From contig VICG01000005.1 in assembly GCA_008692225.1 (NCBI GenBank), positions 248,001 to 312,000 of the forward strand: a stretch of 64,000 nt of DNA. The letters run 5' to 3'. Made by a program: the position numbers and the translations under genes. Under the pieces are notes generated by a model, which had not been told where the DNA came from, did not search any database, and worked only from the letters and a program-made list of their open reading frames with translations. The stretch is from Monilinia fructicola. Lineage: Eukaryota > Ascomycota > Leotiomycetes > Helotiales > Sclerotiniaceae. Position 1 is the first letter of the stretch. Every line of letters begins with the position of its first letter. Positions 47,181 through 58,526 of this stretch are shown in pieces.

Positions 47181-48813
47181 TCAAACACCAACTGGAACGT
47201 CAAGAACAGCCCAATTCCTATCCGTCAAGCCCCTCACGAAATCCACCATATTTGTAGCATTCGTCTGAAACAAAACGTGTATTTCCTGTCCCCTCCAAAA
47301 ACCACTATCCAATATCACACTCCCGAGTCTCGTACCATTGGCTCCTTTTTCCGTGCCAACCACAAAGCTCCTTTCCCAGGTATCATTTTCTGCTGTCCCA
47401 TTTGAGATAATCTCAAACAATCGAAAGATTTTGCGCCTGAAAGTGAACATTCTTCGTCGGTGGTGTTACTGTGAAATCATTTATGGCAGAAATAGCACTG
47501 TTGTGTACGATATCAGGATATGTGAGCCCAGCGACCCATGTTTGTGTCGGGTGAGAAGATGTATTTGCAGAGGCGTTGAAATCGTACCACATTTGTTGGA
47601 GCTGACCTTGTAGATTTTCCATCCAAACATATGTAATACTAGCGCCGCGTACGGTACATTCCACTCCGCCCTCGCCATTAGAATTTGGAAAACTAGCCCC
47701 TTTGAACCAAGCGATTTGGCCATCGAGATTCCAACCGAGTTCTTGAATCGTGTTGTTTGAGGCGCCGTAGTAGAGGCGGATACCAAGACCGGTTATGTTA
47801 TAGGGGGCGCCATACCATTTTCTGTTAACACAAGCAGATAAGCCAACAGTAGAAGAGTTGGATACCTGAAAGTCGCCTGAGCGGATAGTGCCTTGACTCC
47901 AGCTTTGCGATATGTTACTATTTATCCAATCGGACAGATAGTTATCAGCGGTAACATAGAAACGTGCCACTTCAGAGGTGTGTTTGTTAGTTACGGTCCT
48001 TGCGGCAATCCCCCACCCAGGAAACGATGTATGTGTATTTACTGGTACATATATAAAAGATCAATCTCAGGGATGTGAGGATGCAAGAATTCCAAAGGTT
48101 GCATTGGGAGCATGAGGCATAGTGGCAGGTTCAATTCACATGCGTCTGTTTATAAGAGAAGTGCCACGAGTAATCAACACATAAAGGAATATAGAAACAG
48201 AAAACAATCCATGACATCCAATAATAAAAGCACCAATGAACTTACCAGTAGCTCGTTAGCATACTCATACGACAACGCCATCAATGGCGTGCCATTACGA
48301 GCCACCAAATGTCTCTCCATTAAAAGTTTCCTTTCGATGTATCAAGATCACCTATATTTGAGCCACCGGTCCAAACTCCATCTTGATATTCACTTCGGAC
48401 AATAACCCATCATTTCTTTGTGTGTATGCAGTGATTTTTGGTAGTGTTATCAAAGATCGATTGCGACCACACCACTCCTATCGATAGCACCTCGTGCTTG
48501 CAAATGCGTGACAGGTTTGGGCTTTTCAAGTCCGATACCAAGGCCGACTCCCAACGAAATGGCCATCACAATTATTGTGGCAGCTATCAATGCGGCATGT
48601 AGTTTTCTATTTCGCATTTTGTGATTTTGAGCCTGAGCAAGATCATTTGACGTTTCTTCCGCTTGAACACGAAGAATTCCGGGGAGAGGGATGAGTAGAA
48701 TCCGAGACTTCAGGAAGCGAAGAAGGACGTCTTTGTCGATCATCAGTCATCGGTGCGTTGCTATCCGGGATTCTCTCAATCGGTGCGAGCTGCTTCGGAT
48801 CTGTATGTTCCAT
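47181..48813 (-). CDS. membrane-anchored fungal lectin-like (fucose-lectin-type repeat) protein, several frame breaks
   Basis: The N-terminal part is polar (MEHTDPKQLAPIERIPDSNA), followed by one hydrophobic segment (LIAATIIVMAISLGVGLGIG) and the start of a beta-propeller-like region (ARGAIDRSGVVAID). Downstream, after an intron whose donor follows LMALSYEYANELL, comes a clean stretch (ARFYVTADNYLSDW; GLGIRLYYGASNNTIQELGW; ITYVWMENLQGQLQQMW) with repeated aromatic, Asn and Gly residues. Architecture of cytosolic tail, membrane anchor and extracellular propeller is common for fungal proteins of the fucose-specific lectin family; I did not verify the sugar-binding residues. Breaks occur near 48670, 48470, 48390-48420 and 47435. 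It ends at 47181 with …DVPVGV. Neighbours give no functional hint. Confidence 0.5.
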
Positions 48814-50731
48814 CTTCTGGGCTTGAGATTCAAGATCTCTCCGTCCGTCCACCAAACGACGGATCACGTTGATCAAGCCAAGATGGCATTACTGCATTTA
48901 CAACATTGCTTCCATGATTCTCGGCGACTCTCGAATGGAATAGTCGGCGGACGGAGGAGAGGAATAGCATGACCGCTTGTAAGAATAATATTTGGTCTCA
49001 TTTCCTGGGGAGATTTGAAAACACGAAGAACAGGATGACGCGAGGAAAGAAGTGAGAGAATCAGAGCACCGAGAAAGGAAAACGGCAACGAAAAAAGAAG
49101 AGAAAAGAAAGACCATTCAAACAGAGCCCTCGGCGAAGCTTTATTCCACGCCAAGATAGTGTCGTAAAACTTTGGCTCACTGCCTGCTCTACCAGCCTCG
49201 TGGCGCATCTTACAGCTGCTATCTTGTACGTGAAGGTCGTACTCCCTGCATTGTAAGCACTGAGACAATACCAATAAGCACAGCATTGCCGGTGAGCGTT
49301 CGGACAAGGCAGAATGCAATCATTTGCTATATGGCCAACACCAGGGCAAATAACAGCCATGCTACAAATGAAAACACGAATTATTATTATCAAGTGAGCT
49401 TCCGGCACGATGCGGCCGGCCGCTTTTCAAAGGCGAGTTACATCAACGTGATGTATCAACCGCCCGGGCTATTTCCCACGCTAAAATTTCGGCAGCAAGA
49501 CAGATTTTGGTTCATCCATCAGGACTCTGCCAAGCACATTGACAATACATTTTTGTTGCGCGTTTCTCTACGCGTACAGTCTCTTGTGATAAGGGGTCCA
49601 GAGACTAAGGATGAACCCTTGAATTTTCGACTAGAAACATACCTCCAAACAGGAACGACGCACTGGAAGTCTGGCGCCGTAGATACGTACGTATACGTAT
49701 CAATCGTTCGAAAGCATCAAATAGTCAAAAGATAACTTTTTCACGGTGTGTGATCACACCACGATAGGAGAATAGATGTCCTCAGAAGATAGCAGGGGCT
49801 CTTGGACAGATCAAAACAACAGTCTTGAGAGTCCTGGATGAAAATACCCACTGGTTAGGTTGGTTGCTACAGACTCTTGAAGCGGGCAGATGTTCGAATT
49901 CTTCGTAGATGACTACCCATAGTTCTATTCTATGTGTGACCCTGGACTCTTCCTGCGTTCTGAGCGCAAGTTTCTTTCCAATCCAGTATTTCGACAAATT
50001 CGGCTCTGACTAGATGGATTGCGGCCACTAATACCCATTCCACACGCAATGACATTCTACATTTTTTCAATGTATATAGCATCAAAGTGTCGGGAGACAA
50101 ATGTCGAACCCATCTCTCCATCAACATTGATATGCTAGAAATATCTTCTCATCAATTTCTCGCACGCATGATGGCCAAGGTTTGAATTGGTGATATTCCG
50201 CTGCAATATCCTACCTGTGTATTCAAGTAATTTTCAAGTCATTCCACACCATATTCCACCATTTCACATCAGTGGATGGATATGAAGCGTAGCTGAGAAG
50301 ATTTCCGGTGAGGGTTTAAACATTTAAATTGATAAATAAGCTGGTAGATAGATAAATAATACAATGGATGAAATATTACCTAGTAAGTAGGGTAGGTCCG
50401 GGTGAGAGCTCGCTGCAAGACACCGCCCGCAAACCAAGATGAAATAACACAATAAACCTCCTATTCGCCAGCGTACAACCATTGAAATACTGTAGATAAT
50501 GTTTTGAAAAGGAAAAACAAACACAAATCTGAAAATTTAGAATTTAGAGAACCTAGAAGTTCGATGAAATATTATCGGGTATCTTTGGTGCATAAAACCA
50601 TGAACACAACCAAACGCCAATCCACATCTGATCTGATGTCCATCCGATTTCTCCCTAAATCCGCCCCGATATTCCGAAACATTGTTCATCCTCCTATCAT
50701 ATATTCCTCAAATGACCCACCATAAAACACA
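48814..50731. other. gene-poor interval
   Basis: Overlapping open frames on both strands at 48873-49735 have no recognisable motif and lack agreement between frames. The rest is AT-rich without gene signals. Confidence 0.4.
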
Positions 50732-52261
50732 TTACTTCTCTCTCTTCTCTTCCTTGGCGATTTTGTCTTTCGTATCTTCAGCTTCTAAAGCATCTGTGTC
50801 CGTGATCACAAGTTCACCATTCTCTCCCCAACCTGCTGAATTGCTTCGACTCAACTTTCCATTGGAACCCGTAGGATCGCGTGGACTGGCAAGAGGGCTT
50901 CCTGGAGCAGCTATTCCACCAATGCTTCCAGAAATACTATCCGTATTACCATGTCCCCACAACCCACTCTTGACACTTCCACCATCATTTTGCAAGATTG
51001 TTTGTTGCATAGTAACTGTTTCTTTCGCTGGCCAAGGCTGGAGCTACACCAGTCGAGGAATAGATGCTAGCTCTCTCATTTGCAAGTGGACGTGGTTGAT
51101 ATAGACCAGTGGGGGACGTAATTGTAGCACCTCAATCGTGGCACTGAGAACACTCAATGGAAGACTTTCACGACTGCCACCAAATACCGAAGATGGAGCT
51201 AAAGCACGAACAGAAGCGTCCGTATCCATGGATCTTCTGCGTCTTCGCTTAGAAGATGAAGCGAGAGTCAAGATAGACGCATTATCTGTAAGAAGGTTAT
51301 TTGCTGTAGCTGTATTGTATGTTGCAGGGTGTCCTCCGCTACCTGTGGGGCCAAATGTGCAGGCAAGGCTGTGGCTGGTGGGGACGAAGGAAATTGATGC
51401 GTGAATTGAATTCCTTGTGTATTATTCGAAGCATTATGATGTGAAACAGTGGCAGCAGGAGTTCCAGCCGAATGAATGGTCGTAAGGGTTGTGGTTAGAG
51501 ATCTGACAGATGGCGCTGGAGAAGAAAATGTGCTATTCGCACCTCTACCAGTACTGACCCCGCATCCAATCGTACATTCGTAGCTTCTCCTGAAGATGGC
51601 GCATGAGAGGCGGCAATATCCGATCGTGCAATATCATGTTCATCTCCTGTGGTAGGAGCTACAGATTTATTTCCAATCGTTGGTGGTGGGTGACCATCTT
51701 CAGAAGATTGAATTGATCTACTTCTTTCTAAAGATGATGTGCTAACTGAATTTCCGGTTGGGCCGGTTGAAAATGACAAATGTCGATGACCAGGCCGTAG
51801 AGGCAGTCGCAGGCCCATTGATGCGACCAGATTCCGGATATGGATTGTTATTCTTCGCAGGAGATTGTTTCTTCGAACTCGCCTTCGTTTGATGAGCATT
51901 TCGTTTCGAATTATTGACTTGATTGGAAATCTGTATTTGAGGAACCATTTTTGAAGTTTGTGAGTTTCTTCATCCATGTGAAAATGGTCTGCGACGCCCC
52001 CTGAACGATCTGAACGGTCTGGCATATCGGTCAGTATTTATTGATTATTTGAAAATGTAACCTGGTAAAAATGGAAAGATTCTTGATGCACATTCAACCA
52101 TATGTGCTGTTGGGAATAATGAATCATGCGATTGAGAAAGGAAGTAAGGATTCAATGTGGCTCATACCATGTGGTTGTGAATTGGGAGAAGATTGTTGTT
52201 GTTGTTGTTGTTGTGGTTGTGGATGTGGTGGAGGTGGTGGTGCTAACTCCGTTGCTGCCAT
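50732..52261 (-). CDS. low-complexity protein with AcrB-like C-terminus (ubiquitination network signalling family), frame breaks
   Basis: Exon 1 (52261-52168) encodes a proline and glutamine-rich start (LAPPPPPHPQPQQQQQQQSS), donor gtatga. Later segments are Ser/Thr/Pro-rich in changing frames (PAPSVRSLTTTLTTIHSAG; RRRRRSMDTDASVRALAP; SSVFGGSRESLPLSVLSA; ASERNSYYATNNLAK; DSISGSIGGIAAPGSPLASP) and the end is acidic-basic (DTKDKIAKEEKREK). From memory, the C-terminal motifs resemble fungal AcrB, a protein linked to resistance to acriflavine and carbon-catabolite/ubiquitin signalling. The central membrane-spanning part expected for AcrB is not seen within this 1.5 kb, so it may be truncated, or a different protein with similar tail. 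Frames break at least at about 51310, 51130 and 50995. Identity is uncertain. Confidence 0.4.
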
Positions 52262-54316
52262 TGTGCTTTGAAGGGGTTTCGGTGCGGACAATGAATGGAT
52301 GGATGGGTATGTAGGAAGTGGAAGGGCGAAATTGGGGAACGGATAAGAGATTAAATTAAATCTTCCAATTGGGCAAAGGATGACGGTGCCAGGTGCCCAG
52401 GTGGGTTTTGATTGACTTTCCAAGGTTGAGTTTGATTGTATGTCGATATTTCCCTTTCCCTTTCCCTTCCTGTCCTTTCTTTGCTGCCCAGGTGTCTCTT
52501 GAGTAGATGAAATGGCAGATGGATGGAGTGAATACTGTATGCTCCGTAGGAACTAGGTTGGTGGTACCAGGTAGATAGGTACGTAGATAAGGAAGAAGCA
52601 AGGAAGAAGTAGTTGGATACTAGTAGGTACTGGGGTACTCATAAGTACTAGGCAGGTACAAGTACTCGAGTCGGAAGGCAAGGCAAGGCAAGGTAGGTAA
52701 GGTAGGTACTTTAAGGTAAGGTTATTGAAGGAGCATGCGATCAAGTCGTATGTCATGACTATCCTCGTTCGTCGTGGCTGGAGCTGGAGGACGGAAAGAT
52801 TCTCTGTGAATTGATTTAGAAATCCAAAGAACGCATTTCCGAATTGAGGTTAAAATGTGATTCCAGGTTTAGATATTTATTCCCTTTTCTTTTTAATTAC
52901 GTAGTGTGATTTAATAGAACCTTGGAAGTACTTATACTATAATCATAATGATGGTAATAATATTTAATTAATTAACTTTATTAATATAATAATTAACACT
53001 ATAATAAATATTATAATAATATATTATAATAAAATATTATAATAAAATATTATAATAATATATTATATAAATATTATAAATATTATAAGAAATATTATAA
53101 GAAATATTATAAGAAATATTATAAGAAATATAAATATTATATTTAATACTATAATAAGTATTATAATAAATACTATAATGAATACTATAATACTATAATA
53201 CTATAATGAATATTATAATAGATACTATAATAATATTATAATACTAGAATAATACTATAATAATACTATAATACTAGAAATTAATACTAGTCCCAATACT
53301 AATAATACTAATACGAATACTGACTAATTTAGAAACTCCCTTGTCAATCTTCTCTATTCTTTCATCCATCCATCAAGTAATCTATCACTTCTAATCAAGC
53401 GGGAAAATAATTAAAAAAGAACCCTTAAAGTCCTTTTGTGAGCATGAGTGCGTACCTAGGTAGGTACTCTAGTAAGATTACATAATCAGTCATCACATCA
53501 ATCAGTAGGTCACTCTCACTGACTCACTAACTGACTCGCTCAATACTCACTCATTCACTTACTCGCATCATAATTCTTATTATATTGTTACTCGGTGGAG
53601 GTAAGACTTACCAATTGATCACCTATTACCTACCTAGGTACCTACCTCCCTCCAGGGCAATCTACCTACTCTGTACAAGTACTGTAACCTTCAGCTTCGG
53701 ATGATGCGCATCTAAACCTCCGATCTTCGCATCTAAGCCTGTTTAGTACTAACCTCATCAACTAGTGCCATATCATGTGATCCATCTGCTGGACCCGGAC
53801 CACTTCACTTCGAGTTTATGCTGCAACATCAATCCATACAATACTGTTACCATCAACTTTATACTCGAGTACCTTACTCCGTACATATCCATCCATGGAT
53901 ACCCGTGGACATCACATACACCATACACATCCATGGATACCATACATATCCAATGCATATAAGACTAAGACTACATTATATCGCATCACTTTGATTCTTT
54001 TATGCATTCAATCGTGGTCATGATATGATAAGTGATAAGCATCATTATCTTTCCAAGTACAAGATTACCGGTACTAATACGTCATTGTATTGTCATTGCT
54101 GTTGCGAAACCCCTTGCTTCTCATGTTATGAATTTATATGACGAGCACCGGGGGCTGTTCATTCTCGTAACCTTGCTGAAAAAGCTCTTGCTCATTTTGC
54201 TCTTTCCCACAGCACAGACAGAGTACGATGATTGATTTGAATGGCTGAGACTTTGCATTCAATCGCCCTATTTCTCTGTTCCAATTGTAACAAATCACAT
54301 GCATATTGCTTTCATT
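52262..54316. other. AT-rich gene-free interval
   Basis: About 2 kb without a gene. It contains a strongly AT-rich array (separate entry) and several copies of aggtaggta-like short motifs near 52570-52700 and 53450-53650. Confidence 0.5.
52900..53330. repeat. AT-rich low-complexity array (TATTATAA-type units)
   Basis: About 430 bp made almost wholly of A and T, with many variants of attataata and atactataata. It has no coding potential. Confidence 0.85.
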
Positions 54317-57288
54317 ATGTCTATACAACCATTACCTCCCAATGTTATAGCACAGATCAAGTCTTCTTCAACAATCACTAGCCTGAAATGGTGTTATTTG
54401 TGAACTTGTTAAGAATTCCTTGGATGCTAGTTGCTCAAAGATTGATGTTGTGGTAGACTATAGTCGTGGAAGTTGTATAGTCGAGGATAACGGATCTGGG
54501 ATCTTTGCCATCGGAATTCGCTGAAGATGGAGGTTTAGGAAACTCTATCGTATGTCAACACTCTTCTCCTATATGCTTGTAGAGGTGTAGCTCATGAGTT
54601 CTAGATTCCTCGAAGCTACATAATTTGAATCCAACTCATGGAGGATTCGGAACTTTTATTTCCTCGTTATCTGCTTTATCTTTGCTCTCAATTACTTCAC
54701 ATCATCATCTCCATGGATCACACAATTCAATAAATATGCATAGATCCGAGATTGTATCACGTCAAATCCCAGCTTCCTGTTCAACATCATCTTACTCTTT
54801 TTGAATATGGCACTCGTATAGTCGTCCGAAACTTGTTCGGTAGTATGCCAGTACGCGTTAAAGCAGAGAGCAATGGCATCGAGAATGCCAGATCAATGCT
54901 AACTATGGGATCAGTTACGTAAAGATATTGTTTCATTGTTACTCGCATGGCCCCAAGTTGTCTCGGTGTCCATGAGAGAAGTTGGTACAAACCAGAAAAT
55001 CACCATCCGCAGGTCTCATGGAACTTCTGACTGGCGCCCAGTAGGAAGCGTCGACTTGAACAGTACTTGCAGTATACTTTCCAAAGCTTCATATATCGCA
55101 GTTGATGAAAAATCCTCCTGGATCCCAGTCAGTGGTTCCCACATCATGTTTAGCTGTCAATGGGGTGATATCTTTAATACCCAACGCTACCAAGCACATA
55201 CAATTTCTAGCGTTTGGCATAGAACCCTTGATTTCGCAAGATAGCTCCAACATTTTATACGAAGACATCAACCGGTGGTTTCTCAATTCCTCATTCGGGA
55301 ACCAGGAAGAGACAGATGGGCTAGATGAAACTGAATTGGGAAGAAGGTGCAAAGATGGAAGGTATAAAGGTGATGGATATACCACCAAAGAGCTAAAAGG
55401 AGGGAGGAAGAGTGTGGATCAATGGCCAATGTTTTATATCAATATTCACCAAATCAATCAAGCGAAAGATTTGAGGTGGAAAGTTAACGATATGTTGGAC
55501 GAAAAGAGGAATACTCTTGATAAAATTTTGGAATTGTTGCGAGCGATCATTGAGGAGTTTTTAAAGAGGAATAATTTTAGACCGAAATCGACAGGCGGGT
55601 GGTCGGATTAAACCGGCCGCTCTCACATCTTCAACCGCAGATTGCGAGATGCAGATTCAGAGTGGTCTATTCAAGACTGATCAATTTGACTTGGCTCCCA
55701 AATCTTGCTCGAACACATCTCAGCCATCTACTTACGATCATGGGATATATGTTCAAAAAAAGGCAAAAGTCGACATGCTAGGAACGAAAATCAAAATTCC
55801 TTCTTTTCGCCAATCATCCTTAGGGCTTGAGTCTCCTTTCGAGTCGTGGTCAAAAAATCAAAATTGGTACTAAGAACCCACTGAAGACTTCCACACATAC
55901 AACACAGGACTCGGATATGATTTCGCATTTGCAAAATAGTTCAACCGAACAACCTCGAGCCCCAACGCCTCTGATATCTAAATCGGGAATACTCATTCGA
56001 TGCCCCTTTGAAGAGATTCAAAGACCATTGCCCGCCCCATTACCACCCATTGATGAAAAGAGAGACGCTAATGAGAATGGAGATGAATTGGTTGAATGGA
56101 TTAACCCTATCAACAAAGTGAAGTCTCTAATGTGAACAAAAGAAACTGGCCTTGTTGTATCTAGGGAGAAAGACGAGAAGAACCATGGATCTAGGCATTT
56201 TTCCAATTCATCACCCCGTTTGACCACGGCCAGAAAGTTTAATTCCGGCAATAAGCTACCAAAATGCTTGATTGACAACATCTGGAATAGATGGGAAAAC
56301 CCAGTTTTCGCTCCTGCTGAACCCTCAATACCTTACATATCAGTCGAAGGATTAGACCCGCAAACACAAGAACTTATACATGGACGTCATCATCACTGCT
56401 CCACCAGTTGAAATCGAAAAGGCGTTCAAGGAAACTTCATCGGGACTTCATGGACGAATATCAAAAGACGCTTTGCGTGATGCGGTTGTTATCTCACAAG
56501 TGGATAAGAAATTCATACTAGCCAATCTTCAAACGAGATCTGCATTCGGGAAGGAACCAAGTGTCATTCTTGTGGTTATTGATCAGCATGCAGCTGATGA
56601 GAGAATTCGAATCGAAACTCTCTTGTCGGACTTTCTGACACCACCAATAATCTCCACTACTAGAGCCTCAACATCGGTCTCAACTTCTCTCTTGACAAAC
56701 CTCTAACATTTGATATCTCAACCAAAGATTCTCAACTCTTTCGTACTTACGTAAACCACTTTTCTTATTGGGGAATTATTTACACCCTTGGTCCGGCTGT
56801 TAATACCATCGTGATTACATACCTCCCACCTCTGATAATCACCAGACTTGTTGCAAACCCAGGCTTACTCCTTTCACATTCTTCGTACAGAACTTTACTC
56901 ATACCATGAGCATCCACAAACTCATCCTGCAATAACCCCTACCTCTACTTGGATTGATAGGATATCTTACATTCCCAAAGGTATATTGGAGCTGTTGAAT
57001 AGTCGAGCATGCAGAAGTGCGATCATGTTCAACGATGAGTTAAATGTCAAAGAATGCATGGAATTAGTCAGGAGATTAGCGAATTGCAAGTTTCCATTCA
57101 TGTGTGCACATGGAAGAATGAGTATAGTGCCATTAGGAGAACTGAGCATGATGTCGAGAACCAGAGAAGAGATGAGCTATCTAGCGTTGGTTGATCATGG
57201 GAAGATACTTGAGGATAAGGAGGATAAAAATGGAAGATTTGGAGTTGAATGGGGTAAATGGATGAAGAGACGGGGCAAGAACGGATGA
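54317..57288 (+). CDS. MLH3: DNA mismatch repair protein Mlh3 (MutL homolog), many frame breaks
   Basis: The start reads MSIQPLPPNVIAQIKSSST, typical of fungal Mlh3, followed in shifting frames by the GHKL ATPase motifs (ELVKNSLDAS; KIDVVVDYSRGSCIVEDNG) and the GTRIVVRNLFGSMPVRVKQRA segment. The C-terminal part carries the MutL endonuclease motif DQHAADERIRIE (56585-56620 region) and the late metal-binding segments SRACRSAIMFNDEL and CKFPFMCAHGRMSIVPLGEL, so this is an endonuclease-type MutL. Mlh3 pairs with Mlh1 to make meiotic crossovers and repair some mismatches. Early breaks include one extra A near 54391, one extra G near 54520 and a missing base near 54540; at least eight are needed overall. 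No alternative function fits. It ends at TGA 57286-57288. Confidence 0.82.
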
Positions 57289-57294
57289 ACCATT

Positions 57295-58526
57295 TTAAAT
57301 ATGAGTGCAGCGAGGCGCATCTACCGCATCAAAAATAGTGCTCTTGGTTTGCGTATTACTTTGGCAGGAAGGACATTTTCTATCATTCGGTGGACATTCT
57401 TGCAATCCAGGTATCCATTGGGGATGATGGGGAGCGTTTGATAAGTGAGGAGACATTTCGCGTCCAAAATGGAAGTACCATAATTGGATCATATTCATTA
57501 GCACTTAGAGGATACCCCATTGCCTCTCGGGATCTTCGGTGAATTTAACCTCAAGTGGCAGATTCTTTTTTCGTACTGACATTCCATAGATAATATTCTG
57601 GAGATACGTAGAAATCTGATATCTCTGTTGATAACCAACATCAAACGCTATTGACAACCTATTAAATGGCAACTTGCAGTCATGCAGAGAGACATGCCTG
57701 TCAGCCATGTGTGGTCTGGTCATTAGAAATGTTGGAATTCAAGTATCTTGGCCTCTACCAGAGCCAAGAGACAGGGCTATCTTCTTTCCTTTTTCCCAAT
57801 ATATAAGATCATTGTGATCTCGCCCAATCAAGCTGAGGAGTTTGACAAAAGCATGGAAATAATCCATCCTGACATCAACTGTTTCTTTAGTGACGCCTGG
57901 ATGCAAGATAATTATTGGGAGAATCAAGGATGAGATGGAGAGATGTGGACCTTCCCCGGTTGAGAAAGAATGACAAAATTGCAGAGTAATTTCAAAGAGC
58001 AAAAAATCAAAATAAATCCTGGCATTTTGATCATCTTCACGCCAAAAATACGTCGGGACTAGGATCTGTATTCTTATTCTACTAGGATTATGTCTATAAG
58101 GCTATCGAGGATTCTTATATCCAGGTTTTGCCGTAGAACCAATGGTAGTTTGAAATAGGCGACGGTAATGGGATCGACATTGTAGTTTTGTAGCAATCGA
58201 ATCATCGTCGCCATAGTTCCCGTCGGCTTGCTGGATTTTATATGCGTTAAGTTCGTGGGCCAGCACCATGGACAGGTGGGAGTCCGACTTTGCTGGCCCG
58301 GCCTGTTGTTCGAGGTACGGGGTTGGTGGTTTGGTGGGATTGCTGGTGTATATATATGTCGATTTACATACGTATCGACCCTCGAACTTGGACCTTGGAC
58401 CTTGGAACTTGGACCTTGGGACCTTGGACCTTGGACCTTGGACCTTGGACCTTGGACCTTGGACCTTGGACCTTGGACCTTGGAACTTGGAGCTTGGAGC
58501 CTGCAACTTGGAGCTTGCAACTTCAA
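57295..58526 (-). CDS. doubtful hypothetical locus, disrupted frames
   Basis: Minus-strand frames at 57295-57504, 57505-57723, 57739-58002 and 58074-58526 have protein-like passages (PNDRKCPSCQSNTQTK; MADRHVSLHDCKLPFNRL; FHAFVKLLSLIGRDHNDLIY; NVDPITVAYFKLPLVLRQN) and could be parts of one gene in changing frames or with introns I could not place. No family is recognised. The upstream part runs into the 7-bp minisatellite. It lies tail to tail with MLH3. Confidence 0.25.
58384..58524. repeat. 7-bp minisatellite (GACCTTG)n
   Basis: About 20 tandem units, mostly gaccttg, with gaacttg, gagcttg and caacttg variants at both ends and one unit with an extra G. On the minus strand, three units (21 nt) encode the heptapeptide QGPRSKV, repeated. 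Confidence 0.95.

Noticed and set aside
49061..49735. Overlapping frames on both strands
   Set aside because: Neither strand gives recognisable protein features; likely chance frames.
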